A DNA stretch of 32,187 nt from Dyella sp. RRB7 (lineage in GTDB: Bacteria > Pseudomonadota > Gammaproteobacteria > Xanthomonadales > Rhodanobacteraceae): assembly GCF_022761115.1 (NCBI RefSeq), contig NZ_JAKWJS010000011.1:1-32187 (forward strand), written 5' to 3'. Positions 1-7,682 of this stretch are shown here, piece by piece. Position numbers and translations under genes: made by a program. The notes under the pieces are model-generated. The model made no database searches and was not told the origin of the DNA. It saw only the letters and a list, made by a program, of their open reading frames with translations. The stretch's first letter is position 1. Every line of letters starts with the position of its first letter.

Positions 1-203
1 TCGGGAGCTATAGCGACCCATCAACGCCGCCACACCGGCTTTAAGCCCTCAGCGCGGCGGCGCGTTGCGTAGCGCTACGGCATCGCCGCTGTGTAGCGGC
101 GAAGGCATCCCGCAACGAGAGCCTATGGCCCCAAGCAGCCAGCCGCCCCAAAACGCCTTCCGCGGAGCCGCGACATCCTGACGCTCCAGCCCATCCGCTG
201 GAT
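1..203. other. Unassigned DNA with nested inverted repeats
   Basis: No convincing protein is encoded here. Visible structure: the 10-base palindrome GTAGCGCTAC at 69-78, a hairpin with an 8-bp perfect stem TCGCCGCT/AGCGGCGA at 83-90 and 95-102 (loop GTGT), and an outer inverted pair GTTGCG/CGCAAC at 64-69 and 111-116. The block abuts the broken end of the GH15 remnant, so it may be a dispersed repeat or the scar of an insertion or rearrangement that removed the rest of that gene. The repeat nature is inferred from the internal symmetry only; no second copy occurs in this window. Confidence 0.35.
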
Positions 204-504
204 TCACCGGTAACGCATCGGTAAGCCCCTGCGCGGCACCGAGTGATAAACGTGTCGATGAGAGCGAAAGCGGGGCACGAAATCGACGGTTTCGACGCCG
301 GCACCGTGGTGGCTGTACTGGCACGTCACCCGCACGGTGGTGTTGGGAAGTGTTCGGAGCGCTGGTCCAATCGCCTCCTTCACACCGTGGCGACAGCAGC
401 ACGCAGAAGCTCGTGTCGCTGTCGAAACGGGCCAGGCAGCCCCGGACGATGCGGCCGCGCGGGTCGATCGGTACGGCAACGCTGCCGTCGCCGATGACAC
501 CTAG
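204..504 (-). pseudogene. Decayed GH15 glucoamylase-like gene remnant (N-terminal part)
   Basis: Two minus-strand reading frames each carry part of the N-terminal region of the GH15 glucoamylase/glucodextranase-like family often found next to otsB. Block one, about 501 down to 385, reads GVIGDGSVAVPIDPRGRIV followed by a RFDSD-type segment, the usual family opening. Block two, about 344 down to 243, lies in another frame and reads NTTVRV, then VDFVPRFRSHRHVYH, matching the next conserved stretch. A frameshift therefore lies between about 385 and 344. No ATG or GTG in a plausible position precedes block one: its frame runs straight back into the otsB stop codon. The remaining 500 or so residues, including the catalytic domain, are absent, so this cannot make an enzyme. 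The identification rests on remembered family motifs. Confidence 0.65.
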
Positions 505-525
505 CGGCCCTGGCTGGCCTTGGTG

Positions 526-1329
526 TCAGGCGCTTCCTCCGGGGGAGTGGGCATGCGAGAGGGTTCCATGCTTGAGCGTGTGCAGCACGCGGGACAGCCA
601 AACCCGCGTGGCGGCGGGTTCGGGCAGCGAAAAACGGGCGAGACTGGGCTCGCGCAGGCCCACGCGCACGCTCAGGCCGCTTTCGAGGTTGGCCGTGGCA
701 AAACCGTGTTCATCGGTGAGGTCATCGCCCACGTAAACCGGCAGTCGTCCGTTGAATGGCCAACCCGACAGCAGGCTGGCTACGGCCTTGCCCTTGTCCA
801 TGCCCTCGGGCTTCAGTTCGATCACCAGGTTGCCCTGTTGCATCTCATAACCGGGCAGCCGCGGAAGCAGTATTTCCACGCGCTCGCGCAGGGCATTGAA
901 CTGCCCGGGCGCGGTACGGCAGTGCAGGGCCACCGCCATGCCTTTGTCTTCCAGGGTGACGCCGGGCAGCCCGGCGGCAACGGTGCTGGCCATGTCGCGT
1001 ACCAGCGAGCGGCGGGTCGCGCCGATATGGACGCCGCGGTAACGACCGTCGGTGCCGCGCAACTCCAGCCCGTGCAGACCCACCAGCGCCCACGAAGGGC
1101 TGCCGAACAGATCGTCCAGGTCATCCAGGCTGCGACCACTCACCACGGCCAGCGCGCCGTCGAGCGTGATGTACAGCTCGTCGAGCAGGTTGCGCAGGTG
1201 CGTATCGACGCTGACCTGGTCGGGATGGTCGGCGAAATCGAGCAGCGTGCCGTCCACGTCGAGAAACAGGGCCCAGCGTTCCTCCGCACCGGGCAGGGGC
1301 GGGGCCGGGAGGGGCGGTTGCGCAAACAT
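526..1329 (-). CDS. otsB: Trehalose-6-phosphate phosphatase
   Basis: Removes phosphate from trehalose 6-phosphate in the cytoplasm, the second step of OtsA-OtsB trehalose synthesis for osmotic and desiccation protection. The 267-residue protein shows the HAD-superfamily signature in order: DVDGTLLDF with the nucleophile Asp24 and acid/base Asp26, SGR at 64-66, the K-rich segment KPEGMDKGKA around 173-182, and the Mg-binding GDDLTDE at 201-207. Length matches E. coli OtsB (266). I chose the start at MFAQPP (ATG complement 1327-1329); an in-frame start at 1410 would add 27 residues that look unlike the family and overlap the clpB upstream region. otsA is not in the window. The expected downstream partner, a GH15 hydrolase, is a wreck. 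It is divergent from clpB. Confidence 0.93.
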   Translation of the reverse strand: MFAQPPLPAPPLPGAEERWALFLDVDGTLLDFADHPDQVSVDTHLRNLLDELYITLDGALAVVSGRSLDDLDDLFGSPSWALVGLHGLELRGTDGRYRGVHIGATRRSLVRDMASTVAAGLPGVTLEDKGMAVALHCRTAPGQFNALRERVEILLPRLPGYEMQQGNLVIELKPEGMDKGKAVASLLSGWPFNGRLPVYVGDDLTDEHGFATANLESGLSVRVGLREPSLARFSLPEPAATRVWLSRVLHTLKHGTLSHAHSPGGSA

Positions 1330-1444
1330 GGTGGAAGCGGGGCTGGGCGAAAGCACGTCCGGGAGCCTAGCAAGCGGAATGTGAAGGCGATCTGTGGATG
1401 CCGTCCACAAGCTGAAAAACTCTCGGCGGATCGGGCTTGCCGGC

Positions 1445-1473
1445 GCTTGAATCGTGCGGCGCCGTCCGCATCT
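1445..1473 (+). promoter_or_regulatory. Sigma-32-like heat-shock promoter of clpB
   Basis: CTTGAA at 1446-1451 (preceded by GCG), a 14-base spacer, then CCGCATCT at 1466-1473. The E. coli RpoH consensus is CTTGAA, 13-17 bases, CCCCATNT; only one base of the -10 element differs. It lies about 65 bases before the chosen clpB ATG, and clpB is a classical RpoH target. Recognised by eye, so the start site is inferred. Confidence 0.72.
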
Positions 1474-1535
1474 CAGCGAACAGTGGCGGCGCTGCCGCCA
1501 AATCCCATTTCGATTTTGCCAAGGGGGAGATGCCC

Positions 1536-4118
1536 ATGCGGATGGACAAACTCACATCGCGTTTCCAGCAGGCGCTGGCAGACGCGCAGTCGCTGGCCGT
1601 TGGCCGCGACAACAATATGCTCGAACCGGTGCACGTCATGGCGGCCTTGCTCGATCAGCAGGGCGGCTCGACGGCGCCGCTGCTGACGCAGGCGCAGGTC
1701 AACGTGCCGGCGCTGCGCCAGCGCGTGAACGAACAACTCGACCGACTGCCGCGTGTCAGTGGACAGGAAGGCAACGTGCATGCCGGCAACGAGCTGACGC
1801 GCCTGCTCAACCTCACCGACAAGCTGGCGCAGCAACGCGGCGACCAGTTCATCGCCAGCGAGCTGTTCGTGCTGGCGGCGCTGGAAGAGAAGGGCGAACT
1901 CGGCGCCGCGCTGAAAGCTGCCGGCGCCACCAAGGCCCATCTCGAGGCCGCCATCGACAAGCTGCGTGGCGGCGAAAAAGTGCAGAGCGAAAATGCCGAG
2001 GAGCAGCGCCAGGCGCTGGAGAAATACTGCATCGACCTCACCGCACGCGCGGAGTCGGGCAAGCTCGATCCGGTGATCGGTCGCGACGAGGAAATCCGCC
2101 GCACCATCCAGGTACTGCAACGTCGCACCAAGAACAATCCGGTGCTGATCGGCGAGCCCGGCGTAGGCAAGACCGCCATCGTGGAAGGCCTCGCCCAGCG
2201 CATCGTCAAGGGCGAAGTGCCCGAAGGCCTGCGCGACCGCCGCGTGCTCGCGCTGGACATGGGCGCGCTGATCGCCGGCGCCAAGTTCCGCGGCGAATTC
2301 GAGGAGCGCCTGAAGGCCGTGCTCAACGACCTGGCCAAGAACGAGGGCCAGATCATCCTGTTCATCGACGAACTGCACACCATGGTCGGCGCCGGCAAGG
2401 CCGATGGCGCCATGGATGCCGGCAACATGCTCAAGCCCGCATTGGCGCGCGGCGAGCTGCATTGCATCGGCGCCACCACGCTGGACGAATACCGCAAGTA
2501 CATCGAGAAGGACGCCGCGCTGGAACGCCGCTTCCAGAAGGTCTACGTGGGCGAGCCCAGCGTGGAGGACACCATCGCCATCCTGCGCGGCCTCAAGGAG
2601 CGCTACGCGGTGCATCACGGCGTGGAAATCACCGACCCGGCCATCGTCGCGGCGGCCACGTTGTCCAACCGTTACATCCCCGATCGCCAGCTGCCGGACA
2701 AGGCCATCGATTTGATGGACGAAGCCGCCTCGCGCATCCGCATGGAAATCGATTCCAAGCCGGAGGAGCTGGATCGGCTGGAGCGTCGCCTGATCCAGCT
2801 GAAGATCCAGCGCGAGATGCTGAAGAAGGAAACCGACGACGCGTCGAAGAAGCGCCTTGCCGATCTGGATACGGACATCCAGAAGCTGGAACGTGAGTTT
2901 TCCGACCTCAACGAGATATGGAAGTCCGAGAAGGCCGCGCTGCAGGGCGCGACCAAGGTGAAGGAGCAGATCGAGGCCGCGCGCGTGGAGCTGGAAGCCG
3001 CGCAGCGTCGGCAGGACTACGCCAAGATGAGCGAGATCCAGTACGGCAAGCTGCCCGAACTGGAGAAGCAGCTCGCCGTTGCGCAGGCCGCCGAAAAGCA
3101 GGATTTCAAGCTGGTGCAGGATCGCGTCACCGAGGAGGAAATCGCCGAAGTGGTGTCACGCTGGACCGGCATCCCGGTCAGCAAGATGCTCGAGGGCGAA
3201 CGCGACAAGCTGCTGCACATGGAAGATGCGCTGCACAAGCGCGTGGTGGGCCAGGACGAGGCCGTGCGTGCGGTGTCCGACGCGATCCGTCGTGCGCGTG
3301 CGGGCCTGTCCGATCCCAACCGGCCCTATGGCTCGTTCCTGTTCCTTGGCCCCACCGGCGTGGGCAAGACCGAGCTGTGCAAGGCGCTGGCCGAATTCCT
3401 GTTCGATACGCAGGACGCCATGGTGCGCATCGACATGAGCGAGTTCATGGAGAAGCACTCGGTGAGCCGCTTGATCGGCGCGCCCCCGGGCTATGTCGGC
3501 TATGAGGAAGGCGGCTATCTCACCGAGGCGGTGCGTCGGCGTCCGTACAGCGTGATCCTGCTGGACGAGGTGGAGAAGGCGCATCCGGACGTGTTCAACA
3601 TCCTGCTGCAGGTGCTCGACGACGGCCGCCTCACCGACGGCCAGGGCCGCACGGTGGACTTCCGCAACACCGTCATCGTGATGACCTCCAACCTGGGCTC
3701 GCAGATGATCCAGGAGCAGGCGGGCGACAGCGAGGCCGACTACATGCAGATGAAGGCCTCGGTGCTGGGCGTGGTGCAGGCGCACTTCCGTCCGGAGTTC
3801 ATCAACCGCCTCGACGAGCTGGTGGTGTTCCGTCCGCTCGGCAAGGGACAGATCCGCGCCATCGCCAAGATCCAGCTGGCCTACCTGGAGAAGCGGCTGG
3901 CCGAGCGCCAGCTCAGGCTGGAGATCGGCGACAAGGCGCTGGAGCTGCTCGGCAACGTGGGCTTCGATCCCGTATATGGTGCCCGCCCGCTCAAGCGCGC
4001 GATCCAGCAGCAGCTGGAGAACCCGCTGGCCAAGGAGATCCTCGAAGGTCGGTTTGCGCCGGGCGATACCGTCGTGGTGGAGGCCGAACAAGGTCATCTG
4101 ACCTTCCGCAAGCAGTAA
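1536..4118 (+). CDS. clpB: ATP-dependent disaggregase ClpB (Hsp104/Hsp100)
   Basis: Hexameric AAA+ chaperone that pulls polypeptides out of aggregates together with DnaK. The 860-residue product (E. coli 857) has the N-terminal Clp repeat domain (1-145), AAA-1 with Walker A GEPGVGKT and Lys212, the coiled-coil middle domain at about 400-530, AAA-2 with Walker A GPTGVGKT and Lys611, and the C-terminal D2-small domain. Both Walker lysines fall at the same residue numbers as in E. coli. Three ATGs are close together (1530, 1536, 1542). The purine-rich AAGGGGGAG at 1521-1529 touches the first, so 1536 (MRMDKLT, matching E. coli MRLDRLT) is best. Monocistronic: its own heat-shock promoter in front and a strong terminator behind. 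Confidence 0.97.
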   Translation: MRMDKLTSRFQQALADAQSLAVGRDNNMLEPVHVMAALLDQQGGSTAPLLTQAQVNVPALRQRVNEQLDRLPRVSGQEGNVHAGNELTRLLNLTDKLAQQRGDQFIASELFVLAALEEKGELGAALKAAGATKAHLEAAIDKLRGGEKVQSENAEEQRQALEKYCIDLTARAESGKLDPVIGRDEEIRRTIQVLQRRTKNNPVLIGEPGVGKTAIVEGLAQRIVKGEVPEGLRDRRVLALDMGALIAGAKFRGEFEERLKAVLNDLAKNEGQIILFIDELHTMVGAGKADGAMDAGNMLKPALARGELHCIGATTLDEYRKYIEKDAALERRFQKVYVGEPSVEDTIAILRGLKERYAVHHGVEITDPAIVAAATLSNRYIPDRQLPDKAIDLMDEAASRIRMEIDSKPEELDRLERRLIQLKIQREMLKKETDDASKKRLADLDTDIQKLEREFSDLNEIWKSEKAALQGATKVKEQIEAARVELEAAQRRQDYAKMSEIQYGKLPELEKQLAVAQAAEKQDFKLVQDRVTEEEIAEVVSRWTGIPVSKMLEGERDKLLHMEDALHKRVVGQDEAVRAVSDAIRRARAGLSDPNRPYGSFLFLGPTGVGKTELCKALAEFLFDTQDAMVRIDMSEFMEKHSVSRLIGAPPGYVGYEEGGYLTEAVRRRPYSVILLDEVEKAHPDVFNILLQVLDDGRLTDGQGRTVDFRNTVIVMTSNLGSQMIQEQAGDSEADYMQMKASVLGVVQAHFRPEFINRLDELVVFRPLGKGQIRAIAKIQLAYLEKRLAERQLRLEIGDKALELLGNVGFDPVYGARPLKRAIQQQLENPLAKEILEGRFAPGDTVVVEAEQGHLTFRKQ

Positions 4119-4141
4119 CCGGCCAGCACGCAAGGCCAGTC

Positions 4142-4174
4142 GACGGCCGCCCCCGGGCGGCCGTCTTGTTTTTT
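4142..4174 (+). terminator. Rho-independent terminator of clpB
   Basis: Perfect 10-bp GC-rich stem, GACGGCCGCC at 4142-4151 with GGCGGCCGTC at 4156-4165, loop CCCG, then the T-rich tract TTGTTTTTT at 4166-4174. It lies 23 bases after the clpB stop and separates clpB from the B12 operon. Confidence 0.92.
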
Positions 4175-4193
4175 GTCTGTTAACATCTGCCTC

Positions 4194-4411
4194 GCCTGAG
4201 GTGACCGCCGGCTGCTAAGCCGGTGGTTGAAACGGGAATCCGGTGCGGCGCCTAGGTGCCTATGCCGGAGCTGCCCCCGCAACGGTAGGCGAGCTGCGAT
4301 CCGAAGGGGATCGCCGGAACGATACGAAGCCACTGTGCCTGGTGCATGGGAAGGCATCGTTCCGGAAGACGTGACGTCTTCGCCCGCGAGCCCGGAGACC
4401 GGCCTCAAGGT
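4194..4411 (+). ncRNA. Cobalamin (AdoCbl-type) riboswitch
   Basis: Adenosylcobalamin-sensing RNA leader that turns down B12 uptake and synthesis genes when the coenzyme is plentiful. The conserved landmarks occur in order: AAACGGGAATCCGGTG at 4230-4245, the B12 box CCGGAGCTGCCCCCGCAAC around 4265-4283, GAAGCCACTGT near 4326-4336, the GGGAAGG element near 4348-4354, and the 3' conserved CGCGAGCCCGGAGACC around 4385-4400. A hairpin with stem CCGGCT/AGCCGG (4208-4213 and 4218-4223) sits between the left P1 strand (GCCTGAGGT, 4194-4202) and the first conserved block. GCCTCAAGGT (4402-4411) can close P1. Outer limits are approximate. It precedes btuB and probably controls the whole run of genes to cobS. 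Confidence 0.93.
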
Positions 4412-4420
4412 ACGACCAGA

Positions 4421-4492
4421 CAGGCGGAGGGCCATGTCATGGATGCCATGCTGCCGCGCATGGCTGCCATGTCTTCATCCGCCTGCTCTTTA
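4421..4492 (+). promoter_or_regulatory. Terminator-like hairpin, candidate riboswitch expression platform
   Basis: CAGGCGGA at 4421-4428 is perfectly complementary to TCCGCCTG at 4478-4485. Inside lies a second imperfect stem, ATGGATGCCATGC (4439-4451) against GCATGGCTGCCAT (4458-4470). The pyrimidine-rich CTCTTTATC follows. The position right after the aptamer and before the btuB ribosome-binding site suggests that ligand binding switches this structure. The T tract is weak, so termination may be partial, or the hairpin may act in another way. Function is inferred. Confidence 0.5.
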
Positions 4493-4535
4493 TCCCATGC
4501 GATCCGCGCGGGCAGGCGCGGTTGAGGAGCTTGCA

Positions 4536-6386
4536 GTGGCTATCCCGTTGAATCACGTCCGTCGTGCCGCGTTGGCGACGGCCTTGTTGTTCGTGTTCTC
4601 CCCCGTGTTCGCCGATGACACGACCGATCTCAGCGGCGTGGTGGTGACCGCCACCCGTACCGCGCAGACGCAGGACCAGACGCTGGCCGCGGTCACCGTG
4701 ATCGATCGCGCCGATATCGAGCGGCTGCAGCCGGCATCGCTGGCGGACCTGCTGCTGAGCACGGCCAGCCTGCAGATCGCCAACACCGGCGGCCCGGGCA
4801 AGCCGACCAGCGTGTTCCTGCGCGGTACCGAAGCGGACCATGTGCTGGTGCTGGTCGACGGCATCAAGATCGGTTCGGCCACGCTCGGCGTGGCGGCGAT
4901 CCAGGACATTCCGGTCGAGCAGATCGAGCGCATCGAGATCGTGCGCGGCCCGTTCTCCAGCCTGTACGGCTCCGAGGCGATCGGCGGCGTGATCCAGATC
5001 TTTACCCGCCGTCCGGAGGGCGCGTTCGTGCCGTCGCTGAGTTTCGGCGTCGGCAGCTACCGTAGTCTCAATGGTTCGGTCGGCTTTGCCGGCAAGAGCG
5101 GCAACGGCTGGTACTCGCTGGAGGCGTCGCACAACCAGACCGACGGCATCAACTCCTGCCGCGTGGGCGCGGCCGAAGCCGGCGCCGGCTGTTTCGCCGA
5201 CCAGCCGGACAAGGACGGCTACCACAACACCGCCGTGACCCTGAGCGCCGGCTACCGCTTCGACGACCAGTGGGATGCCGACGCGCGTCTGTTCCGCAGC
5301 GAGGGCCACAACTACTACGACGGCAGCTTCAGCGATTCGGACAAGAGCGCGACCCAGGTCATCGGCGGCCGCCTGCATTACCGTCCCAGCCAGAACCTCA
5401 CCTTTACGCTGAGCCTGGGCAGCAGTGGCGACTTCAGCAAGGATTACCTGGGCGATGTCTTTGTCGACCGCTTCGATACGCATCGCGACATCGGCTCGCT
5501 GCAGGCGGATATCGGCGTGGGCGGCGGGCTGCTCAGCACCGGTTTCGATTGGCAGCACGACAGCCTGGACAGCAATTACACCTTTGCCGAAGACACCCGC
5601 AACAATCGCGGCGTGTTCGTGCAGTGGCAGCAGACCTTCGGCCGCCAGTCACTGCAGGCCAGCGTGCGGCATGACGACAACAGCCAGTTCGGCGACAAGA
5701 ACACCGGCAGCGCGATGTGGGGCTGGGACTTCACCAACAGCCTGCGCCTCACCGCCAGCTATGGCACCGCCTTCAAGGCGCCCACCTTCAACGACCTGTA
5801 CTACCCGGGTTACGGCAACCCGGCGCTGAAGCCGGAGACCTCGCAGAACATCGAGCTGGGCCTGCGCGGCAGCTACGGCTGGGGCTACTGGACGCTCAAC
5901 GGCTTCCGCAACAAGGTCGACGACCTGATCACCTACGATGCGGCGACCGGCCTGCCGGGCAACGTGGAGAACGCACGCATCCGCGGCGTGGAAGGCGTGG
6001 TGAGTGGACATGTGGCCGGCTGGCTGGTTTCCACCACGGCGACCTGGCTCGATCCGCGCAACGAAACCCCCGGCTACGACGACGGCAACCTGCTGCCGCG
6101 ACGTGCGCGCCAGACCGGCCACGTCGACCTTGACCGCAGCTTCGGCGCCTTCAGCATCGGCGGCAGCTGGTACGTGTCGGGTCGCCGCTACGACGACCTC
6201 GACAACACGCATCCGCTGGGCGGCTATGCACTCACCAACCTGCGCGTGGCCTATGCGATCGATCGCGACTGGAAGGTGCAGCTGGCGCTCAACAACGCGT
6301 TCGACAAGAACTACGAAACGGCCTGGTACTACAACCAGCCGGGTCGCAACTACATGCTGACCCTGCGTTACCAGCCGGCGCAGTAA
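4536..6386 (+). CDS. btuB: TonB-dependent outer-membrane corrinoid receptor BtuB
   Basis: Outer-membrane beta-barrel that imports vitamin B12 and other corrinoids with energy from TonB-ExbBD. The 616-residue protein (E. coli 614) begins with a signal peptide (cleavage probably after Ala26, VFA-DD), then a TonB-box-like segment LSGVVVTATR (32-41), a plug domain to about residue 155 (LVDGIKIGS, IERIEIVRGP, YGSEAIGGVI) and a barrel with the conserved FKAPTFNDLYYPGYGNPALKPE segment split across strands. I chose GTG at 4536, with GAGGAG at 4524-4529 seven bases before it. Longer readings would translate the riboswitch. The C terminus ends RYQPAQ, without the usual final aromatic residue. Directly after the cobalamin riboswitch, which supports corrinoid over other substrates. 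Confidence 0.94.
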   Translation: MAIPLNHVRRAALATALLFVFSPVFADDTTDLSGVVVTATRTAQTQDQTLAAVTVIDRADIERLQPASLADLLLSTASLQIANTGGPGKPTSVFLRGTEADHVLVLVDGIKIGSATLGVAAIQDIPVEQIERIEIVRGPFSSLYGSEAIGGVIQIFTRRPEGAFVPSLSFGVGSYRSLNGSVGFAGKSGNGWYSLEASHNQTDGINSCRVGAAEAGAGCFADQPDKDGYHNTAVTLSAGYRFDDQWDADARLFRSEGHNYYDGSFSDSDKSATQVIGGRLHYRPSQNLTFTLSLGSSGDFSKDYLGDVFVDRFDTHRDIGSLQADIGVGGGLLSTGFDWQHDSLDSNYTFAEDTRNNRGVFVQWQQTFGRQSLQASVRHDDNSQFGDKNTGSAMWGWDFTNSLRLTASYGTAFKAPTFNDLYYPGYGNPALKPETSQNIELGLRGSYGWGYWTLNGFRNKVDDLITYDAATGLPGNVENARIRGVEGVVSGHVAGWLVSTTATWLDPRNETPGYDDGNLLPRRARQTGHVDLDRSFGAFSIGGSWYVSGRRYDDLDNTHPLGGYALTNLRVAYAIDRDWKVQLALNNAFDKNYETAWYYNQPGRNYMLTLRYQPAQ

Positions 6387-6392
6387 GTATGG

Positions 6393-6422
6393 GCGCCGGG
6401 CCGGCACGTTCCGGCCCGGCGC
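6393..6422 (+). promoter_or_regulatory. Perfect intercistronic hairpin between btuB and btuM
   Basis: GCGCCGGGCCGG at 6393-6404 and its exact complement CCGGCCCGGCGC at 6411-6422 form a 12-bp all-GC stem with loop CACGTT. No T tract follows, so it is not a classical terminator. It may stabilise the 3' end of btuB mRNA or lower expression of the downstream genes relative to the receptor. The structure is seen; the role is inferred. Confidence 0.6.
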
Positions 6423-6450
6423 GAGGCAGGCCATGATCAGGAGTCGCGTG

Positions 6451-7032
6451 ATGAAGCCGCTGTCGGGTTCCCGTTTTGCCCTGTTGTTCGCTGTCCTGGC
6501 GCTGGTCATGGTCAGCACCCGTTTCAAGCACTTTGGCGATGCACTGCATCTGCCGGATGCCTCCATGGCGGTGTTCTTCCTTGGTGGGCTTTATCTGCGG
6601 CGACACGTTGCCTTCGTGCTGCTGGTGGCGCTGGCGGTGGCGCTCGACTGGGTGTCCATCCGCTATGCCGCGGTGAGCGATTTCTGCGTCACCGTCGCCT
6701 ATGCGTTCCTGCCGTTGGCGTATGCGGCGTTGTGGTACGCCGGGCGCTGGTATGCGCCGCGTTTGCGCGCCGGCTTGCCTTCGCTGCTGGGCGCTTTCGG
6801 GGTGGCGCTGCTCGCGGCCTCGCTGTCCTTTGCCATTTCCAATGGTTCGTTCTACTGGCTGGGTGGGCGCTATGCGAACCCTCATGTGGCTGAGTACGCG
6901 GCGCGCCTGTGGCAGTGGGGGCCGCTGTTCGTGCGCACCACGCTTGCCTATGTGGCGGTGGCGTTGGCTGCACATGCCGTGTGCGCACGCATCATGGCGA
7001 CTTCCGCCATGCCGCACCGAAAGGAGGCTTGA
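6451..7032 (+). CDS. btuM: BtuM-type inner-membrane vitamin B12 transporter (solitary S component)
   Basis: Small hydrophobic protein, 193 residues with about six membrane segments (roughly 9-24, 37-50, 52-69, 78-95, 111-130, 160-180), the size and shape of an ECF transporter S component. It matches the BtuM family: with this start, Cys79 in the SDFC segment aligns with the cobalt-ligating cysteine at about position 80 of Thiobacillus denitrificans BtuM. His27, Asp66, Tyr84 and Arg152 also fall one place before family residues as I recall them. The known protein binds cobalamin base-off through that cysteine and can decyanate it. Start: AGGAG at 6439-6443 is well placed for ATG 6451; an ATG at 6433 is possible but would shift the alignment. 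It sits between btuB and cobO, with no btuFCD nearby, so inner-membrane corrinoid uptake is the likely job. No ECF ATPase genes are seen here. Confidence 0.8.
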   Translation: MKPLSGSRFALLFAVLALVMVSTRFKHFGDALHLPDASMAVFFLGGLYLRRHVAFVLLVALAVALDWVSIRYAAVSDFCVTVAYAFLPLAYAALWYAGRWYAPRLRAGLPSLLGAFGVALLAASLSFAISNGSFYWLGGRYANPHVAEYAARLWQWGPLFVRTTLAYVAVALAAHAVCARIMATSAMPHRKEA

Positions 7033-7034
7033 TC

Positions 7035-7670
7035 ATGACCACTGAATCGGACGATTCGCGCCGCGACGGCATGACCGCCGAGCAACGCCATCGCGAACGC
7101 ATGCAGCGCAAGAAGGAGCTGGTGGATCGCAAGATCGCCCGCGCCACCATCGAGCGTGGCGTGCTGGTGGTCAATACCGGCAACGGCAAGGGCAAGAGTT
7201 CGTCCGGCTTCGGCATGCTGGCGCGCTCGCTGGGCCATGGTTTCCACTGCGGCGTGGTGCAGTTCATCAAGGGCAGCTTCTCCACCGGCGAGGAGGCGTT
7301 CTTTCGCCGTTTTCCCGACGAGCTCGACTACCACGTCATGGGTGAGGGCTACACCTGGGAGACGCAGGATCGCGAGCGCGACATTCGCGCGGCCCAGGCG
7401 GCCTGGCGGCTCGCCGCCGGCATGCTGGCCGATGCGCGCTACGATTTCGTGCTGCTGGACGAACTCAATATCGCCCTGGTCAAGGGTTATATCGACGTGG
7501 CGCAGGTATGCGCCGCACTGGCGGCGCGGCCACCCCGGCAGCACGTGGTGGTGACCGGGCGCGGCGCGCCGGATGCGCTGGTGGAGCAGGCCGACACGGT
7601 GACCGAGATGCGGGTGGTGAAACACGCCTTCCAGGCGGGCATCAAGGCCCAGCAAGGCATCGAGCTGTAG
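7035..7670 (+). CDS. cobO: Cob(I)yrinic acid a,c-diamide adenosyltransferase
   Basis: Transfers the 5'-deoxyadenosyl group of ATP to the cobalt of reduced corrinoids (CobA/CobO/BtuR family), in the cytoplasm. The 211-residue protein has the P-loop-like GNGKGKSS at 49-56 and family segments QFIKG, FVLLDELNIAL and VVVTGRGAP. The N-terminal 40 residues are charged and helical-looking, as in other CobO proteins. Start: ATG 7035 preceded by a strong AAGGAGG at 7021-7027 that lies inside the end of btuM, so the two genes are nearly contiguous (2-base gap). A longer in-frame reading from 6909 lies wholly within btuM and is discarded. It would act directly on corrinoids brought in by BtuB-BtuM, turning them into the coenzyme form sensed by the riboswitch. 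Confidence 0.95.
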   Translation: MTTESDDSRRDGMTAEQRHRERMQRKKELVDRKIARATIERGVLVVNTGNGKGKSSSGFGMLARSLGHGFHCGVVQFIKGSFSTGEEAFFRRFPDELDYHVMGEGYTWETQDRERDIRAAQAAWRLAAGMLADARYDFVLLDELNIALVKGYIDVAQVCAALAARPPRQHVVVTGRGAPDALVEQADTVTEMRVVKHAFQAGIKAQQGIEL

Positions 7671-7682
7671 GCGGAGATTTCC

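Noticed and set aside
1393-1409. Inverted repeat TGTGGA-TGCCG-TCCACA upstream of clpB
   Set aside because: Could be an operator or a terminator for neither gene; too short and without a T tract, so not listed as a feature.
1437-1535. clpB start at 1437
   Set aside because: It runs back through the promoter; the family N terminus MRMDKLT and the ribosome-binding site fix the start at 1536.
520-1686. 388-residue plus-strand frame opposite otsB
   Set aside because: Antisense shadow of otsB in GC-rich DNA; no domain visible and otsB has all its catalytic motifs.
3156-4133. Long minus-strand frame opposite clpB, with similar ones opposite kup, tolB and the cob genes
   Set aside because: His-, Arg- and Ala-rich shadows typical of high-GC coding DNA with no recognised domain.
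4181-4186. TAACAT as the -10 of the btuB promoter
   Set aside because: Plausible position, but the -35 region would overlap the clpB terminator stem and shows no consensus.
4227-4535. N-terminal extension of btuB by 103 residues
   Set aside because: It would translate the riboswitch and its hairpin. A signal peptide begins at GTG 4536 with a good ribosome-binding site.
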